A stretch of 64,000 bases of DNA from Undaria pinnatifida (lineage: Eukaryota; Sar; Phaeophyceae; Laminariales; Alariaceae). Of this stretch, positions 11,640 through 24,392 are shown in pieces; position 1 is the first letter of the stretch, and each line of letters begins with the position of its first letter. A program made the position numbers and the translations under genes. The notes under the pieces were generated by a model that saw only the letters and a program-made list of their open reading frames with translations, made no database searches and was not told where the DNA came from. The stretch lies in assembly GCA_012845835.1 (NCBI GenBank), contig JABAKD010000007.1, positions 7,714,566 through 7,778,565 of the forward strand, in the 5' to 3' direction.

Positions 11640-13119
11640 ACGAATTGCTCGATGTACGGCAGTGGGCCTCGCCGAATACAAGCGTTGTTTTGTATGATGA
11701 GTCACAGACGCAGACTGGCGATTTTCGACTTTCGGAGTTTTCACCAACAACCGGGCACGTCGGTACGGCAATTTCAACCGTGACATCACAACCATGATTG
11801 ACACTGTCGAGACCGCGGTTTGACTTTGTACTGACCGACCCATATATCCAGTTATATTCTTACTGGCGTTGACGCGCCTGCAGTTCTGACCGGTCAAAAG
11901 GTTTTTGGAGACGGCGAATTGACGCTTTGACCAAGTGTACTTGTTATACACCAGAACAGGTATGACCTGAAGAGGTCTTGACGGGCTGAGTGACAAATCT
12001 TCTTGTTCTGGCATTCGGTTTCAGGAATCAATTCCACTCACACATACACACATACACAAGCTCTGCGCGTTTCGAGAGACCGGCATGAAGAACAGAATGT
12101 CAGGTACCAGATAAGTCTACAGCAGTATAAGTAAATTATTAAAAAACTGCGTTGTAAAGCACCGCAAGAATGAGGAATATCATCAGTAGAATTTCCAGAA
12201 TTTCCAGTTGAACTCGTTGAGAAATGACCGAGATTTGTTCCCGATTTTGGTCTCAGGATCTACAAGAACAAAAACTTTCTGGGAAGAACAACTTCTTCGA
12301 AAGGATTTCTTTGATATTCGTCTAGACTGGACTATACAAGTATATTGTGATTGTTGGGAACGGATATACTCATGGTTGGCACCGCCGTGTACTTTTTCGG
12401 ATCCATTTTGAAAGTTGGAAGGACCAAGCGAACACACGCAACAAGCTGCCCACCGACGATCACTTCTCTACTTCTCCACTCCCATCACCAAACCTACCTA
12501 CGTGCCAACGTCTAGGAATCATCATCTACAGCAGCAACCACAACACAGGTGCTTGGTTAGTCTAGAGCGTTCTATAGTGCGGTAGACTTTAGGCAGCGCA
12601 CCCAGAAGTGGGGCGCTTGCTTTGCTTGGCCTGCCTGTAGTGCTTGCGCTGTTTTTGACATGTTACAGCAAGCAGCAGCGGTGCGGAGCATGTATTGTGG
12701 TATTCGACTGCAGCATATTACCGCACCCAGTACGTCACCTCACCACGAGCGGCAATCTACGTACCTTGATATCATTTTTTGCTATACTTGTACTGGTATG
12801 AACTCTCTAGGTGCAGCCGACCGCAAAGAAACAGGTCGTGTGATACCGCTCAGCAGCGGTAAGCTGCTGCTGCTGCTGCCGGTGCCGCTCCTGCGCAAGG
12901 GCACGCAGGATGTGTAGTATGCCATCGAAGTCGTTCTCACAGATCTGTCGAGTTTTGCACAACAGCAGCAGTGCTCTTGTGCATCCCTCCTCACCCCAAG
13001 ACCAACGGTGCTCGGCTAGATGACATATTTCCGCGCACCGCTGTACCCGTATTAATTTATTTTTTAATTTTTATGAATTATTATTAATGGAGATCGACGT
13101 TTGTTCTTCTTTCCCACAG
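11640..13119. other. Upstream region of the WSC-CAP gene
   Basis: No coding region recognised. 12660-12900 contains CAG/CTG-rich pieces. 13040-13085 is a T/A-rich stretch ahead of the acceptor CTTTCCCACAG at 13109-13119, which suggests an untranslated first exon upstream whose position I cannot fix. Confidence 0.4.
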
Positions 13120-13155
13120 GTCAACCGTCACATCGGGCAGCAGCGAGTATTCATC

Positions 13156-16100
13156 ATGGTGTCATCAACGCTAGCGATGTTGGTATTGGGCATGGCGCCC
13201 GCGGCGGTAGCAGGAGATGCTAGCACCTCAAAATCGTTGCTTCGAGGATCAGGCCCGGAATCAGTCATGGTGGGTGGGCGTTTGTTTTGGTGTTCATGTT
13301 GTTGTCGTTTTCAACGAGCAAAAAATAATACTCCGAAGTATCACTCTCGTACGTATTATTTTTCATACTGCTGCACGAAGTAGTACCACGGGTATCACAT
13401 ATGGTACCGTGCGCCAGCGCAGCAGTAGCAACAGAACGAGATACATTCATGCGACAACCCTTTTCTATTTTTGTCCGCTTCCGCATGTGTGTTGGAGGGT
13501 GAAACATACTTACGTTCGACGGTGGGGCATGGGCCTAGACTGCCGTGTTGGTGGCGCCCGCTGTCATCCAAATCCAAAGCCTACACCGGCTAGATGATAC
13601 GCTTTTCTTGTATACCTGGTACTTTTTTTCCCATGCTTTTTCAACGTACGCACAGATTTTATCGATCGGTATAGACTGGCTGCGTGCCTTATAAAATGTA
13701 GCTCCGGATACAGAGATTGCTGCAGTGATTGATATCTGGCATGTAGACGCCACGAGTCCACATCTATCTGTCTATCCATCATGCGGGTAGAACCTCCCCC
13801 TTTTTGCTGTTTACGGTACCATATACCCGGCATATCATCTGTGCAGCTCTGGTACCAGATTCCTTCTAGAGAACGTAAATACATGCCTAGTCTACCCTGC
13901 CATATATTTTAGCTTGGGATCCATAGCAGCAGTGATTGACATCTAACATGCAGAGGCCAGGAGACCACATCTGTCTATTCATGGTGCGGGTTCAGCCTTC
14001 CCCCTTCTGCTGTTTACGGTACCAGATGCCTGGTGTACCATCTGCGAGGTATTGGTACTGTTTGTACGCCTGCAAGACGAAGGATCTGACTGCTGTGTTG
14101 TATGAACATGATTCTATCTGGATGTGATATCCATTCCAAGCCATTCCAAGCAACGGTACAAGTAATAAAAGTCTGAAACCTGAAGCTATACCGAAGACCA
14201 CGCACTGCTGCTGTAGCTCGGGGCTACTGCAGTCATAAGATTACTTAGACAGCTGCTGCTGTCACAACGCAAGCAAATATATTTATCTACCGTCGTCCCA
14301 CGGAAAAAAACGTTGCCTGCGCCCCAGCAGAAGTGGCAATGTGTTCTGATATGATGAGCGCAGAGCATCTACGCCGTGACGTGTGGATTGTACTCGTCGT
14401 CTATAGTGCTACCAGGTACTGCTGTAGACTATGAACTCTGTGGGCTTCTTGATTGTGTTTTCTCTCACCCGCTCTCTGCGATGGAAAGGAAAGGAAACCG
14501 TTCTTAGTACTAGCCCTTCCTGCCTGTCTGTACTATGTGCTTGGTACTCGTATGATACTGTTTGAGCATCGCCCTTGTGTGTGTTTGGGCGTATTTAGGC
14601 CGTCGAATCTCTATCCGTACTGCTGTCTCAAACCCCTGTCTACATAGATGTACGATGTACTTCGTCAATGTGTGCACGCGGGCTATTGTCACAGTTGTTC
14701 ATCCGTGTGTGTTCGTGTGTCGTCAGGCTGTCGAATATCTTGCCTTCAATGCTTTCTCTCTGACAATCTAGACGTCTTGCGTGGGTGTGCTCGTGTTTCG
14801 TGCTTTTATTTTAGGGCATCTCCCGACGGGGGCCTCTGTTGACACGCGGCCTGGGGGGCGAAGACCCGAAGGGGGGCAGCTACGAACACGTGGGATGCTA
14901 CGCCGACTCTAAGGAGGACAGAATCCTCGGCAGCAGGCTCGTCTCTCGGGAAATGACCACCATGGTGAGACACAAGAAGATACCAGGTAATTAGTGAATG
15001 AGGAAAGGGGGGGGGTGCACGGTGGTTCGATTGTCATTTATTTTCGAACCGGTGGCTCAAAAGCTGCACTACGTTATGCAATCAGTACAAGGTCAATCGG
15101 TACCACTCATTGTGTCACACTTTTAATAGGTTACACGAGTCTTATTCGACGCATCCTCGAAAACGACGGAGAGTGGGAGCGGAGGGGGGGGAAGAACGAT
15201 TCTATGGTTTATTTCCCAATCGGTATGCGTTTAGTCTAGAGTACAGGATCAAAATTGACGTATGTTTTACCTTACTGCGTTGTCCACCGTGCCCCCCCCT
15301 CCCCCCCCCCCCCTGCCCCACTCCGCACCGTAACACCCTTACCCCCACAAAAACCCCCACCCTCCTACCGGCACCCAACCCCAACCCCCACCTGACTACG
15401 GCCGTGCATGATATGAGTGCACGACCACCACAATTGCTACCCGCCACCCCAACGCCTACCCGCCACCACCACCGCCTCCTCCCACCACCCCCCACACCGT
15501 GCCTTTTTGTCCCCCCCCAACCGCCTCCTCCCTTCTCGCCCCGCCCTCACGCTCATCCTAACCCGAACCCCAACCCAACCCAACCCCTAACCCACCCCAA
15601 CCCTCAAACCCACCCTCACCCTACCGTACGTTAATCCCACCCCACCCCCCGCAACCCTCAACCCCCTTTTTTCAGGAGTGTCACACGCACTGCGACCATA
15701 TGGGTGCCGCCTACATGGCCACCCAATACGGTAGCGAATGCTGGTGCAGCAGGAAGGGTCTCCTGGACTTCGAACGTCATGGCGAAGGGATCGGGAAATG
15801 TGATATGTACTGCAGCGGCGACGAAACGCAAACCTGCGGAGGCTATGACGCGGTAAGTACATAAGGCTATATTGATGGATCACGATCTATTGGTCGACCA
15901 CTTTACAGTAGACCCTACAGCTGATATTTGATTATCCACGGTGTACGAAGTATCCTACCTGGTATTATATTACAAGGCATTCTAGATCCTAAGCTTGGTG
16001 GAATTGGGAAGTGTGACCGTTACTGCGGCGGTGATGAAATGAAAACCTGCGGAGGCGTTGACGTAGTGTATTCTCCACAGTATACGAAGCATCCTACCTG

Positions 16101-19100
16101 GTAATGCATTACAGATTATCTAGCTCCTAAGCGTGGTGCGATTGGGAAGAGTGACAGTTACGGCGGCGGTGATGAAATTGAAACCTGCGATGGCATTGAC
16201 GTAGTGAGTACAGATAGATCACGATCTACAGTAGATCTTATGCGACGCACAAACACCATTTAGATCCTACCTGTTACAGGTACATTTCTTGAGTATAGCA
16301 GCACCTGATTATATATTATACCTCCTCGCTCCTTACCCTGTTTTGTGTTCAGTTCGACCTATACCTCGAAATTATAACCTACTCCATCTCGCTATTACCC
16401 ACGAATCCTAACCCCTCCCAGTCCCCCCTCCCCCATTACCCAGCATTCCTAACTCCGAATCCCTACCCTCCCCACCTTTTGTTTTTGTATCAGTTCGATC
16501 TGTACCGGATGGAATGGGCGCCGGAATCTGACAGCCCCGAGTACAAGGGCTGCTACATGGACAAGAAGGATGACAGGCTGATGGACGACATGATGCGGGA
16601 CGACAGGATGACTCCGGAGCTGTGCCGCGAGCACTGCATGGGCAAGGGGGTCACTACCTACGCTACCCAGGTAACCAGCGGGCCTATGATCGCCGGTAAA
16701 CCTATCTAAAGTACTGTAATGATAATTAAAACAAAAGATTCGCATTATACGTCAGCAACAGAGATCATTAACGTTTTGCCTTTATATTCCGTACTAACTA
16801 CTGTTGTACCTTTGGTATTAGCGTTTCGGCGCCATCCTCATTAACCTTGCACTACATACCTGGCGTTAAAAAACATGTACTACGGTATTGGAAGGTCCCC
16901 TTTGGGGTGGGGTTAGCTCAGCAAGTACGGAAGGGGGAACACAAGCCTCTCCAATGATAAGTCCATTGCTAGCACTAAATATTGCAAATAGTCGATACAT
17001 TCTTCTTTTTTCTGACTTGTTTTTTCTCCCCCCATTTTTTCCAGTTCGGGAACGAGTGCTGGTGCGGAACCTCGTCGGACATGGAGGACTACGCCAAGCA
17101 CGGTGAAGGCGTCTGCCACATGCGCTGCGCCGGCGACAACAAGATTGCTTGCGGTGAGCCCAATATAGCTACCGTATATAATTCATTCAAGTGCCTTTTC
17201 TATACCATTCATTGCTGTTGCTCGCGGTAAATCCGATGTATATCAATAACGCTATTGCCTGAAGTATTAATAGGCTATGGAGTATAGCTTCGTGTACCTG
17301 TTCCTTTACACGGTGTGCGGTGTTTTATCAGTACAACCCTCCCGAACTTTTCGTAGTGTAAATTAATATTATTAGCATTCCGCTCACCCCCTAACCAGTG
17401 TTACCTCCCACCCCTCCCATTTCCAACCATACATGCAGGTGGATACGACGCCCTGAGCTTGTTCCAAATGGACGACGCGGGGGACGAAGCCACCCCCGCA
17501 CCATCGACCCCCGACGAACCCCGCCGCGACGACCAACCCACTGCCGACCGGCCTACCGCGGCACCCGTTGCCGAACCCACCGCGGAACCTTCTTCGGCAC
17601 CTGCTGCGGAACCGTCTTCGGCACCTGCTGCAGAACCTTCTGCGGCACCTGCTGCTCAACCCACCGCGGACGAAGAGCCTGACAGGAAGCCGACGGGAGG
17701 GGGCGGTGACGCCGGCGAGTACGCGGAGCTATTTGCCATCCACAACCGGAAGAGGTAAGGCGTTGAGTTACCCCGTGGCTTTTCGTTGGTCGGGGGCTTG
17801 TTGATGTGGCCCGCGAGACCCCAAGACGGAAGAACGATGCATCTCAAAAAAAAAGTTGCACTTCTTAACACGAATTGTTGATGATCTCCTTGGGGCGTAC
17901 GAAAACACCAACGCCCAATGACAAGGGTGGCACTTTAGTGTCGTGGGGTTGGGTTGGGTTGGCAGTCAGTTACCAACACCTACCGGCGCGAGTTCGCGGT
18001 GAGAGAGCTTTCGGTATCTTGCGAGGTTCGTGTTTTACCCTTCGTAGCACAAGTTCCACATCTGTGGCGAGAGCTACAAAGTATCCGGCGAGGTACCAGG
18101 TACGTGTTGTACCTTTACTGCGTATAAAATAATGTTATGCCAACCCCTTCAGCCCCCCCCCTCTTCTCGGCCTTTTATCTATTATTCTTCAGGTGCATGC
18201 ACGGCGCTCAGCCGTTGGAGTGGGACCCTAAGATCCAGCAGGTTGCCCAGGTGGGACGGTTGTTGCTCTTGTTCGTGTTCGTGTTCTTGATCTTGTTACG
18301 CATGTTTCTCTTCTTTTTTCAAGGCGTACGCTAGGTCGTTGATCTTGTTCGCGTCCGTGCTCGTGTTCTCGATCTTGATCTTGTCCTTTTTTTCATAACG
18401 CGTTTACGACTGGAAAGCCTTTTTTTTACACGTTCACTTGAAGCTAGAGGGATTTTGGGGCTCTAAAGGAGCTGAGGCGTACGCTGAATCGTTGACGGGG
18501 GCAACAGCGACAACTGCGGCATGAGCAAGCGGCGCCACTACATCGCTTCACTGTTCACCCTTCTAGCACCGCAGGCCTGACATAGGAAAAAAAAAAAACT
18601 CTGGTGTCAAGACTACGATATATTTTAAGAATTGGAAATGGGTTAACGCCCGCAGAGGTGGGAACCCTCTGTGGGTACAAACCTATTTGAAATTGGTATA
18701 ATAAGGAGGGGTTTTAGGGCTCCACCAAACTGGTTATAACCCCGTTTCCATATAATCATTTTTGTTGTCTTTCTTACTCTTGTTTTTGTTCTTCTTATCC
18801 ATCTCATATTTTCTTGCTGTTTCTTTCTCGCTTGCTCTCTTTTTCTTGTTCTTGTTGTTTCAGGACTACGCTGAGTTCTTGACCAACGCCAACAACTGCG
18901 GCAGCATCTTCCACAGCGACAACCCGTACGGCGAAAACCTTTACTACTGCGGAGAATCATCCGGCTACGGCTGCTACTCGGACGAGAAAGCTATGACGGC
19001 CCTCTGTGAGTGCCAGAAAAAACAGATCAGATCAGATCCAAATAGGCCCCCGTTTGTCTATCTCTCGGTGCCACCCTCGCCCAGCCCCCCACCGTCGCCC

Positions 19101-20132
19101 ACCCCCCTCCCGTTTCCCACCCTCACTCGTCCGTTTTAACGGTCGACGATGATATGACCCAACACCGTTGCAGCGTTGGGGCTGCGCTACCGGCCATGAA
19201 CAAATGAAATTTGCGCTACCTCCATTTTTTGTGTTGTGATACTTCGTATCTTTTTTTTTGTAGACGTTTATCCATTCACCCGCCCCCCCCTTCCCCCCCC
19301 TCTCCCTTCCCACCCACCCCCCTCTTCTGTCTTCTCTTCAATAAACAACAGTCGACGACGAGCTGACCAATGACGTGCGGACGTGGGGCCTGCACGCGAC
19401 GGCCATCGCGTGGAAAAGCACGAAAAGGGTCGGCTGTGCCGTGGCCACTTGCGAGGGCGGCTACTACACCCACACTCTCGTCTGCAACTTCGACCCCCCG
19501 TGAGTGTCCCCATGAGTAGCAACGCCTCCAAGCCTACGTGCTGAAAGCCCCTCTCTTGACGTATATCTTCATATTGGAAACCTCCTTTTTTTACGTACTA
19601 CTGACGAACAGAAGACCTAGTCCAACCACTGTTGTCCGCATCTTCGACACTCCATGTGTGGCCACTAAAAGACCCAACGTACACACGGGGAGGGTCGAAG
19701 TTGCAAACGCTTCCGCATATACATATTCAGGGAACTCCCTTTTTTTCGTATTTCTCGCAAGGTTATAGTGACCCGTACAGCAACGCTCTACTGGTCCCTG
19801 CAACCTCAGCACCTGCGTCCTCAGCGAGCGGTCACATTGCGTTAAGGCACTTCTGTTTTCCTTTCCTGCTGGGTCACACAGAAACCGCTTGGCCGACAAC
19901 CTGCTCTACCCCTATTCCAAGTCGCGTGTATCTGACGTTTTTCATTCTTCGGCCGTCCCCCTTCCCTCTCCCTCTGTTTTTGGTCGCCTCTCCCCCCTCC
20001 CCCTCCCGCCATATTCTGCGACAACAACGACGCGACAATGGTTACAACGACGAATATATCAGGGGCAACATGATGTCCGAGGTTGAGCAAAATGTCGAGC
20101 TCGAATCAAAGAGCGAATCTCAGTGCAGCTAA
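13156..20132 (+). CDS. Secreted WSC-WSC-CAP (SCP/PR-1) domain protein, ten exons, complete
   Basis: Exons: 13156-13269, 14815-14964, 15676-15852, 16494-16670, 17045-17153, 17439-17754, 18193-18250, 18864-19005, 19352-19499, 20063-20132. All introns are GT..AG, phases agree at every junction, and the 1461-nt CDS ends in TAA (486 residues). The start is the ATG before VSSTLAMLVLGMAPAAVAGD, a good signal peptide. WSC1 (about 60-155) contains YEHVGCYAD, ECHTHCDHMG, GSECWCS and TCGGYDA. WSC2 (about 163-250) contains YKGCYMD, LCREHCMGKG, GNECWCG and ACGGYDALSLF. Residues 262-333 form an Ala/Pro/Glu linker with repeated AEPSSAPA. The CAP domain (about 337-466) has H344 (HNRKR), E391 (GENLYYC), E418 and H429 (HATAIAWKSTKRVGC), the four conserved cavity residues, then LVCNFDPPGN. 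WSC domains are carbohydrate-binding, so an extracellular wall- or polysaccharide-associated protein is inferred. The CAP activity is unknown. Confidence 0.9.
13726..14070 (+). repeat. Imperfect tandem duplication (~200-bp unit) inside intron 1 of the WSC-CAP gene
   Basis: 13726-13850 and 13928-14030 share GCAGTGATTGAYATCT, CCACATCT.TCTAT.CAT and CTGCTGTTTACGGTACCA, offset by about 202 bases. They are diverged and non-coding. Confidence 0.6.
15937..16212 (+). pseudogene. Two decayed tandem copies of the 3' end of WSC exon 3 inside intron 3
   Basis: Relic 1 (16001-16068) reads GIGKCDRYCGGDEMKTCGG, against GIGKCDMYCSGDETQTCGG in the real exon (15787-15845). It keeps every cysteine and a GT after it. 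Relic 2 (16139-16206) reads AIGKSDSYGGGDEIETCDG and has lost most cysteines, but it ends in GTGAGT. The flanks TACGAAG.ATCCTACCTGGTA and CTCCTAAGC.TGGTG are also repeated, giving a unit of about 138 bases. Confidence 0.75.
16345..16440 (+). pseudogene. Decayed copy of the acceptor and first codons of WSC exon 4
   Basis: GTTCAGTTCGACCTATACC at about 16347-16365 mirrors the real exon 4 boundary ATCAGTTCGATCTGTACC at 16489-16506. The C-rich intron sequence before each is also alike. Confidence 0.5.
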
Positions 20133-22200
20133 GCAAAAGTTGGGCTAAGCTAAGCTAAGCTAAGCCGGACTTCTCGAGATGGCAAGATGCGACCACCCGT
20201 CGCGCCGCAACAGGGTTGCCAGGGCTTTCTTATAAGTAGACAAGTAGTCTGATTTCAAGATCTTGCGTTTCAATATTGCCAAGGCCTGTTTTGGTAAAAA
20301 CATTTTTTCCTTTTTTGGGTTGGTGGTAGAAGTAGACGCCGGGGTTTTCGATAGTACGTCTGTTGGGTGCCAGCAACAGAGGATCCTCTTCATTGTTGAC
20401 AATAGCAGCAGCAACAGCAGCAGCCGCAGCACCTTTAGACCTGAAGCTGCCAAACGCTTGGCGAATGCTAGAAGGCCGTTAGTTGTGGGTGCTTGAACGC
20501 CTCTTAACGGCATCAATTGCTAGTCATGTCGTGGAAACGAGTGGTCAGGTCGGTGTAGGGGTCAATCCGGCGGGTCAAGTTATCTTTGTGCTAGACGCGT
20601 CAAGCCCTATTTTGACGTTTCCGTACTAGGCTTGTAGTGGAAGGGAATGGTCAGTCAAGGTATAAACCGCGGCGGTCTTTCTGGGCGCGTCAAGGCGTCT
20701 TTGGGACTAAACATGCTACAGTAGTAGTAGCTTGTCTGGTGCGTTTTGTGTTTTGTTTTGTTTTGTTGTGGTCTTTTGTTTTCTGTTCTATTGCTTTTTC
20801 GCGCGTTTTTGATTCCGCGAGAGTTGTTGCTTGCACTCCTTAATCTCGATCTCGACCTACTTTTTTACTCTTAAAAAAGGATCGGCGTGCCATCTTTTGT
20901 CGTCTTGCCGTACATGTGGTTCCTTTTCGTTTTCATTCTCCCGTAGTCTTTACTCTGTTCCCTTTTTTTTGTTGCATGCTGCTCATTGATATGCTGTAGA
21001 GCTGTGCTTCGCACGCGCAAATATTTGTGTTCCCCCTGCCCAACCCCCCTTTGGTGTTTTTACCAGTACATACTATCGTGTATAGTAAGTGCAGCACGCC
21101 ATATTATACACAAGTGGAATGTCCGGGCGCGGAGGGGGGGGTAGGCTTCGCACTCAGAAAAGGTGAAATGGTGGTTTTGTCTTATTATTGTCTTTGTTCG
21201 GTATGTTTTCTTTGTCTTTATTGGTGTCTTGTTTTTTTTTGTGCTGCGTATATGTTTTTTTTTCGTCTTTTTTGTCGTTTTTTGTTACACTTGTTTGTGG
21301 TGCAATCTTGACCGCACTTGTTTTTGTTGTGTTTGCGTTTCATGTTTTTTTGTTCTGTCGTTTTTGTTGTTGTTTGTCGTTACAGCAGTCGCGCGGTGCT
21401 ACCATGCCCGCCCTTCTGAATCTGACCACTCGGCTTTGTAGGCTGAGTGTCGTTTCGGGTCACGTGTGTGTGCTCCTCCTGTAGAGATAGCTTCCCCAGT
21501 AAAAAATATGTTGAATTAGCGGTCATCTCCGGTCAACCGATACGCGGGTCGGGGCATACACCACCGTGAAGACCCGTGGCAGTTTCGGTTTCACGGTACG
21601 GGCAGTTCTGCCCTTGTGCGCTTTAGAGAAGAAAACGGTTCGTGGCCGAAACAAAAATCACACTTCGTGACATTTGAAAGTTGGGAGAATAGTTTGTACC
21701 TGTGGTACCACTTTGCGCGGAAATTTGATCGTAGTTCGGAGTTCATCTTAGTCCCCGACAAAGCCGATACATTTCAGGGCAGATTAGTTATACCTGGTAC
21801 AGTAGTAGTAGTTCCCTATTATTTTTCCTGCGCTGACTTTTAGGCAGCCGAACGAGGTAATAAATGTCTTTGTCTGGTAACACTTACTTTACGAGCACTA
21901 CCAAGTAGGCCGTTGCTACGCTTGATTGAGCTAGTATGAAAGAAGCGCTGGTCGGTAGCTTTCTTAGACTTGGATTAGTCTTGCGAGGTATTTATTTTAT
22001 GAAAGAAACATTGATCGGTGTAACAGCTTTCTCGTGTTGCGCTTCTTCTACAGAGAATGAGCTGATCTGGTTTGTGGTGTTGATCGCCGTTGGGGTACTT
22101 TCATTGTTTCGTGGAGAAAGCAGGACGTTTTTGTTTCGACCGCATAGTTGTGCGACGCAGTTCGTGTTAGGTTAACCGGCGCACATGCACCACATGTAGA
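20133..22200. other. 3' flank of the WSC-CAP gene; no further gene recognised
   Basis: A TAAGC pentamer repeat follows the stop at 20146-20164. 20400-20430 is a CAG run. 20720-21380 is T-rich with long TTTTG/TTTTT runs, giving hydrophobic ORFs with no domain. TACCTGGTA occurs at 21791. Confidence 0.4.
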
Positions 22201-22204
22201 GGGA

Positions 22205-22620
22205 GAGGAGAGAGGAGGCTTTAGCTTTTGCGGTCGTGGTACGATACAATGATAGGATGTACAAGATGTATCAGGTATGGAGGCCACGCTTTTATTGGGT
22301 TCCCATGGCCTCGAATTGAGTCATCGGTAGTAGAAGTAGAGTGGTATTAATACATGTGACGTACCTGGTACCAAATATGGATGCCGTGCCACACTAGGTC
22401 GGGCTCTCATTGCCTGGATTTGGAGTCGGCTAGATTAAAAGGAAGAGGTTTGTGTTCTTGCGTGTCCGTGGCGGTACGATATGCGATACGTGTATTATTA
22501 TGCCGGGCTCTCATTTTGCCTCGAAGAAGAGCTGGCAGGGTAGAAACAGGGGAGGAGGTTTGTTTTCCCCTGAATTATTGGTGGTACGATTGTGTACTCG
22601 GTTTATATATTGGGCTCGGA
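22205..22620 (+). repeat. Diverged local repeats around GTGGTACGAT
   Basis: AGAGGAGG.TTT...GGTGGTACGAT recurs at about 22212, 22442 and 22554. The phrase GG.CTCTCATT.GCCT(C/G)GA recurs at about 22400 and 22505. TACCTGGTA at 22362 lies between copies. Confidence 0.4.
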
Positions 22621-23324
22621 GCTGGGTTTTTTTTCGCACAAGTAACTCTTAAATCAGTTATCTTGCCTGTCGCAAAGTTAAAATGTTTTGATCTGTAGCA
22701 TGTGCCCGGAGGGCCTCGTTTGGGGTGTCTTGCTATATGTCAAAAATTTAATGGTGGCATCCCCCTCTATTATTTGCGTACGTACACGGTGATGATTATA
22801 TATGGAGGCGTTGTACATCTGGAGAGGGTCGACTCGCCCATCCCTCCCCCAACATATATTCACACGGTATGGCATCCCCCCTTCTTTGCGTACGTACGAT
22901 CATATCATCACGTCATGCGATGATCATGATACGGAGGCAGGAGGCGTGATTGCTTATCAAGAGGATCCACTCGCTCGTCCCTTACCTTCTGCCGGAGAAG
23001 GAAGACGGAACAGAACGAGGCAGCAATAATAATAAGAGCTATTATTAAAATCAACGGTCTCCCTGGGTCATTTTCTGCTGTGTGTGGATTGATGCGTGAG
23101 CGAACGTTGTAATACAAAAAATTCAGGCTCCTCTTCGGGATGGGGTTGACTTGATATCCCGGGAGCGTCGCGTCTCTATATAGTCGAAAAAAAGGGGAAA
23201 CACGTTGCAATGATATGTACAGGTTTTTTAGATGTATGCCCCAAATTTTCTCGTCACTTTGCCTACGAGTTTTGCCAGGAGAAACATACCCATGTATATA
23301 GACTATAGTCTATAGCTATATCCT

Positions 23325-23456
23325 TAGTCTAACGAGGACACACAACCCGTAATACGCGCGATCGGAGTATCACACACAGCTTGCAAAGATAAGTTTTGAC
23401 AAAATTTAATTTTCGATCTCACAGCTGGAGTGTGTTTTACTTTTTGTAATATATAT
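23325..23456 (+). repeat. R2-type element, 3' part
   Basis: GAGGACACACAACCCGTAAT, CGCGCGATCGGAGTATCACA and CTCACAGCTGGAGTGTGTTT match the R2 tail. Confidence 0.7.
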
Positions 23457-23559
23457 TTACTATGCTATTTACTATGCGTTTCATACCCTATCCGCCTCGA
23501 GAACATGCAGATAGATGCACGTTATCACACATGCCCGCGTCGGCTGTAAATCTTGGTGG

Positions 23560-23770
23560 CATCTCCAGCGCAAGAAGGTTTTTTCGACCTTCTGGACAAG
23601 CCCTGATCGCGGGTATCGTCCCTTCCCCCCGGCTACGTGCCTACGTTTTTCTCGCGCATAGATGGGGTTCGGCATTCCCACTTTTTTTGCCTTGTTTATG
23701 CTGGTTGATTTCAGTCGCAAATTCGTTAAACTAATCACGCTCTTGCGCCTTCCGCGCTCGTCAAGTTTTT
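23560..23770 (-). mobile_element. SINE-B copy, partial
   Basis: On the minus strand it shares GTGGGAATGCCGAACCCCAT, TATGCGCGAGAAAAACG and GGGCTTGTCCAGAAGG with the copies at 47398 and 50515. It lacks the tRNA-like head. Confidence 0.6.
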
Positions 23771-23930
23771 ACACAACAAGAAACAATGCATACGAGAGCA
23801 CGACTAGTACGTACTCGGTGGGACTTGATCGAAGATGTTAGGGATGATATTCCCCTACTACCCCTTCGGGAACGTTCGAAGAGAGATACCGAGTGTATGA
23901 AGTATGAAGTACTACTGGACCAAGGTGTTA

Positions 23931-24392
23931 ATGTACTAGTAGTGGGGTATCGGAGGAGATTCAGCAGCTGAGGAAAGAGCTTCAGTTGGTGATAGAGGAG
24001 AGACAAGGATCGATGATGCATGATATGAGGGAGATGATGATCGAGTTCATGAGGAACAACGGTCCGTCGGAGTGCAGCAGCGCTGAGGGCAGCGCTGCTG
24101 TAAGGCCCAGCCCGCGAGGGGCTGAACCCACTGCTGTGAGGGGTAACGGCGCTGAGGATAGCGCTGCTGAAAGGGGTAGCCAACAAGGGGCTGACCCCAC
24201 TGCTGCTGCTGCGGCACGACAAATTTCTGCTGCTGGTGCTGCTACTGCTGGAGGCGGAGCGCAAGGATATACAACAGCAGCAAGAGAGATGACTTTTCGT
24301 GAGGATGCCTCGCGTAGTGTTGGAGTGACGGGACGCAGAGAAGCCGCTGTTCCTGTCGAGGTTGGCCCAGCAAGGGGTCAGCCAGATCAGCC
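23931..24392 (+). other. Open frame with coiled-coil start and Ala-rich repeats, unrecognised
   Basis: After a stop at 23928-23930 the frame reads VSEEIQQLRKELQLVIEERQ then MMHDMREMMIEFMRNN, a plausible short coiled coil. It is followed by Ala/Glu/Gly-rich sequence containing a ~72-bp tandem repeat (SAA...RG..GA.PTA). It then runs into a SINE-A copy, so the last ~25 codons of the ORF are repeat-derived. It could be a gag-like remnant or an exon. I do not recognise a family. Confidence 0.25.

Noticed and set aside
15555-15625. Telomere-like AACCC repeats
   Set aside because: They are irregular AACCC/ACCC words in a C-rich intron of the WSC-CAP gene, with no fixed telomere unit.
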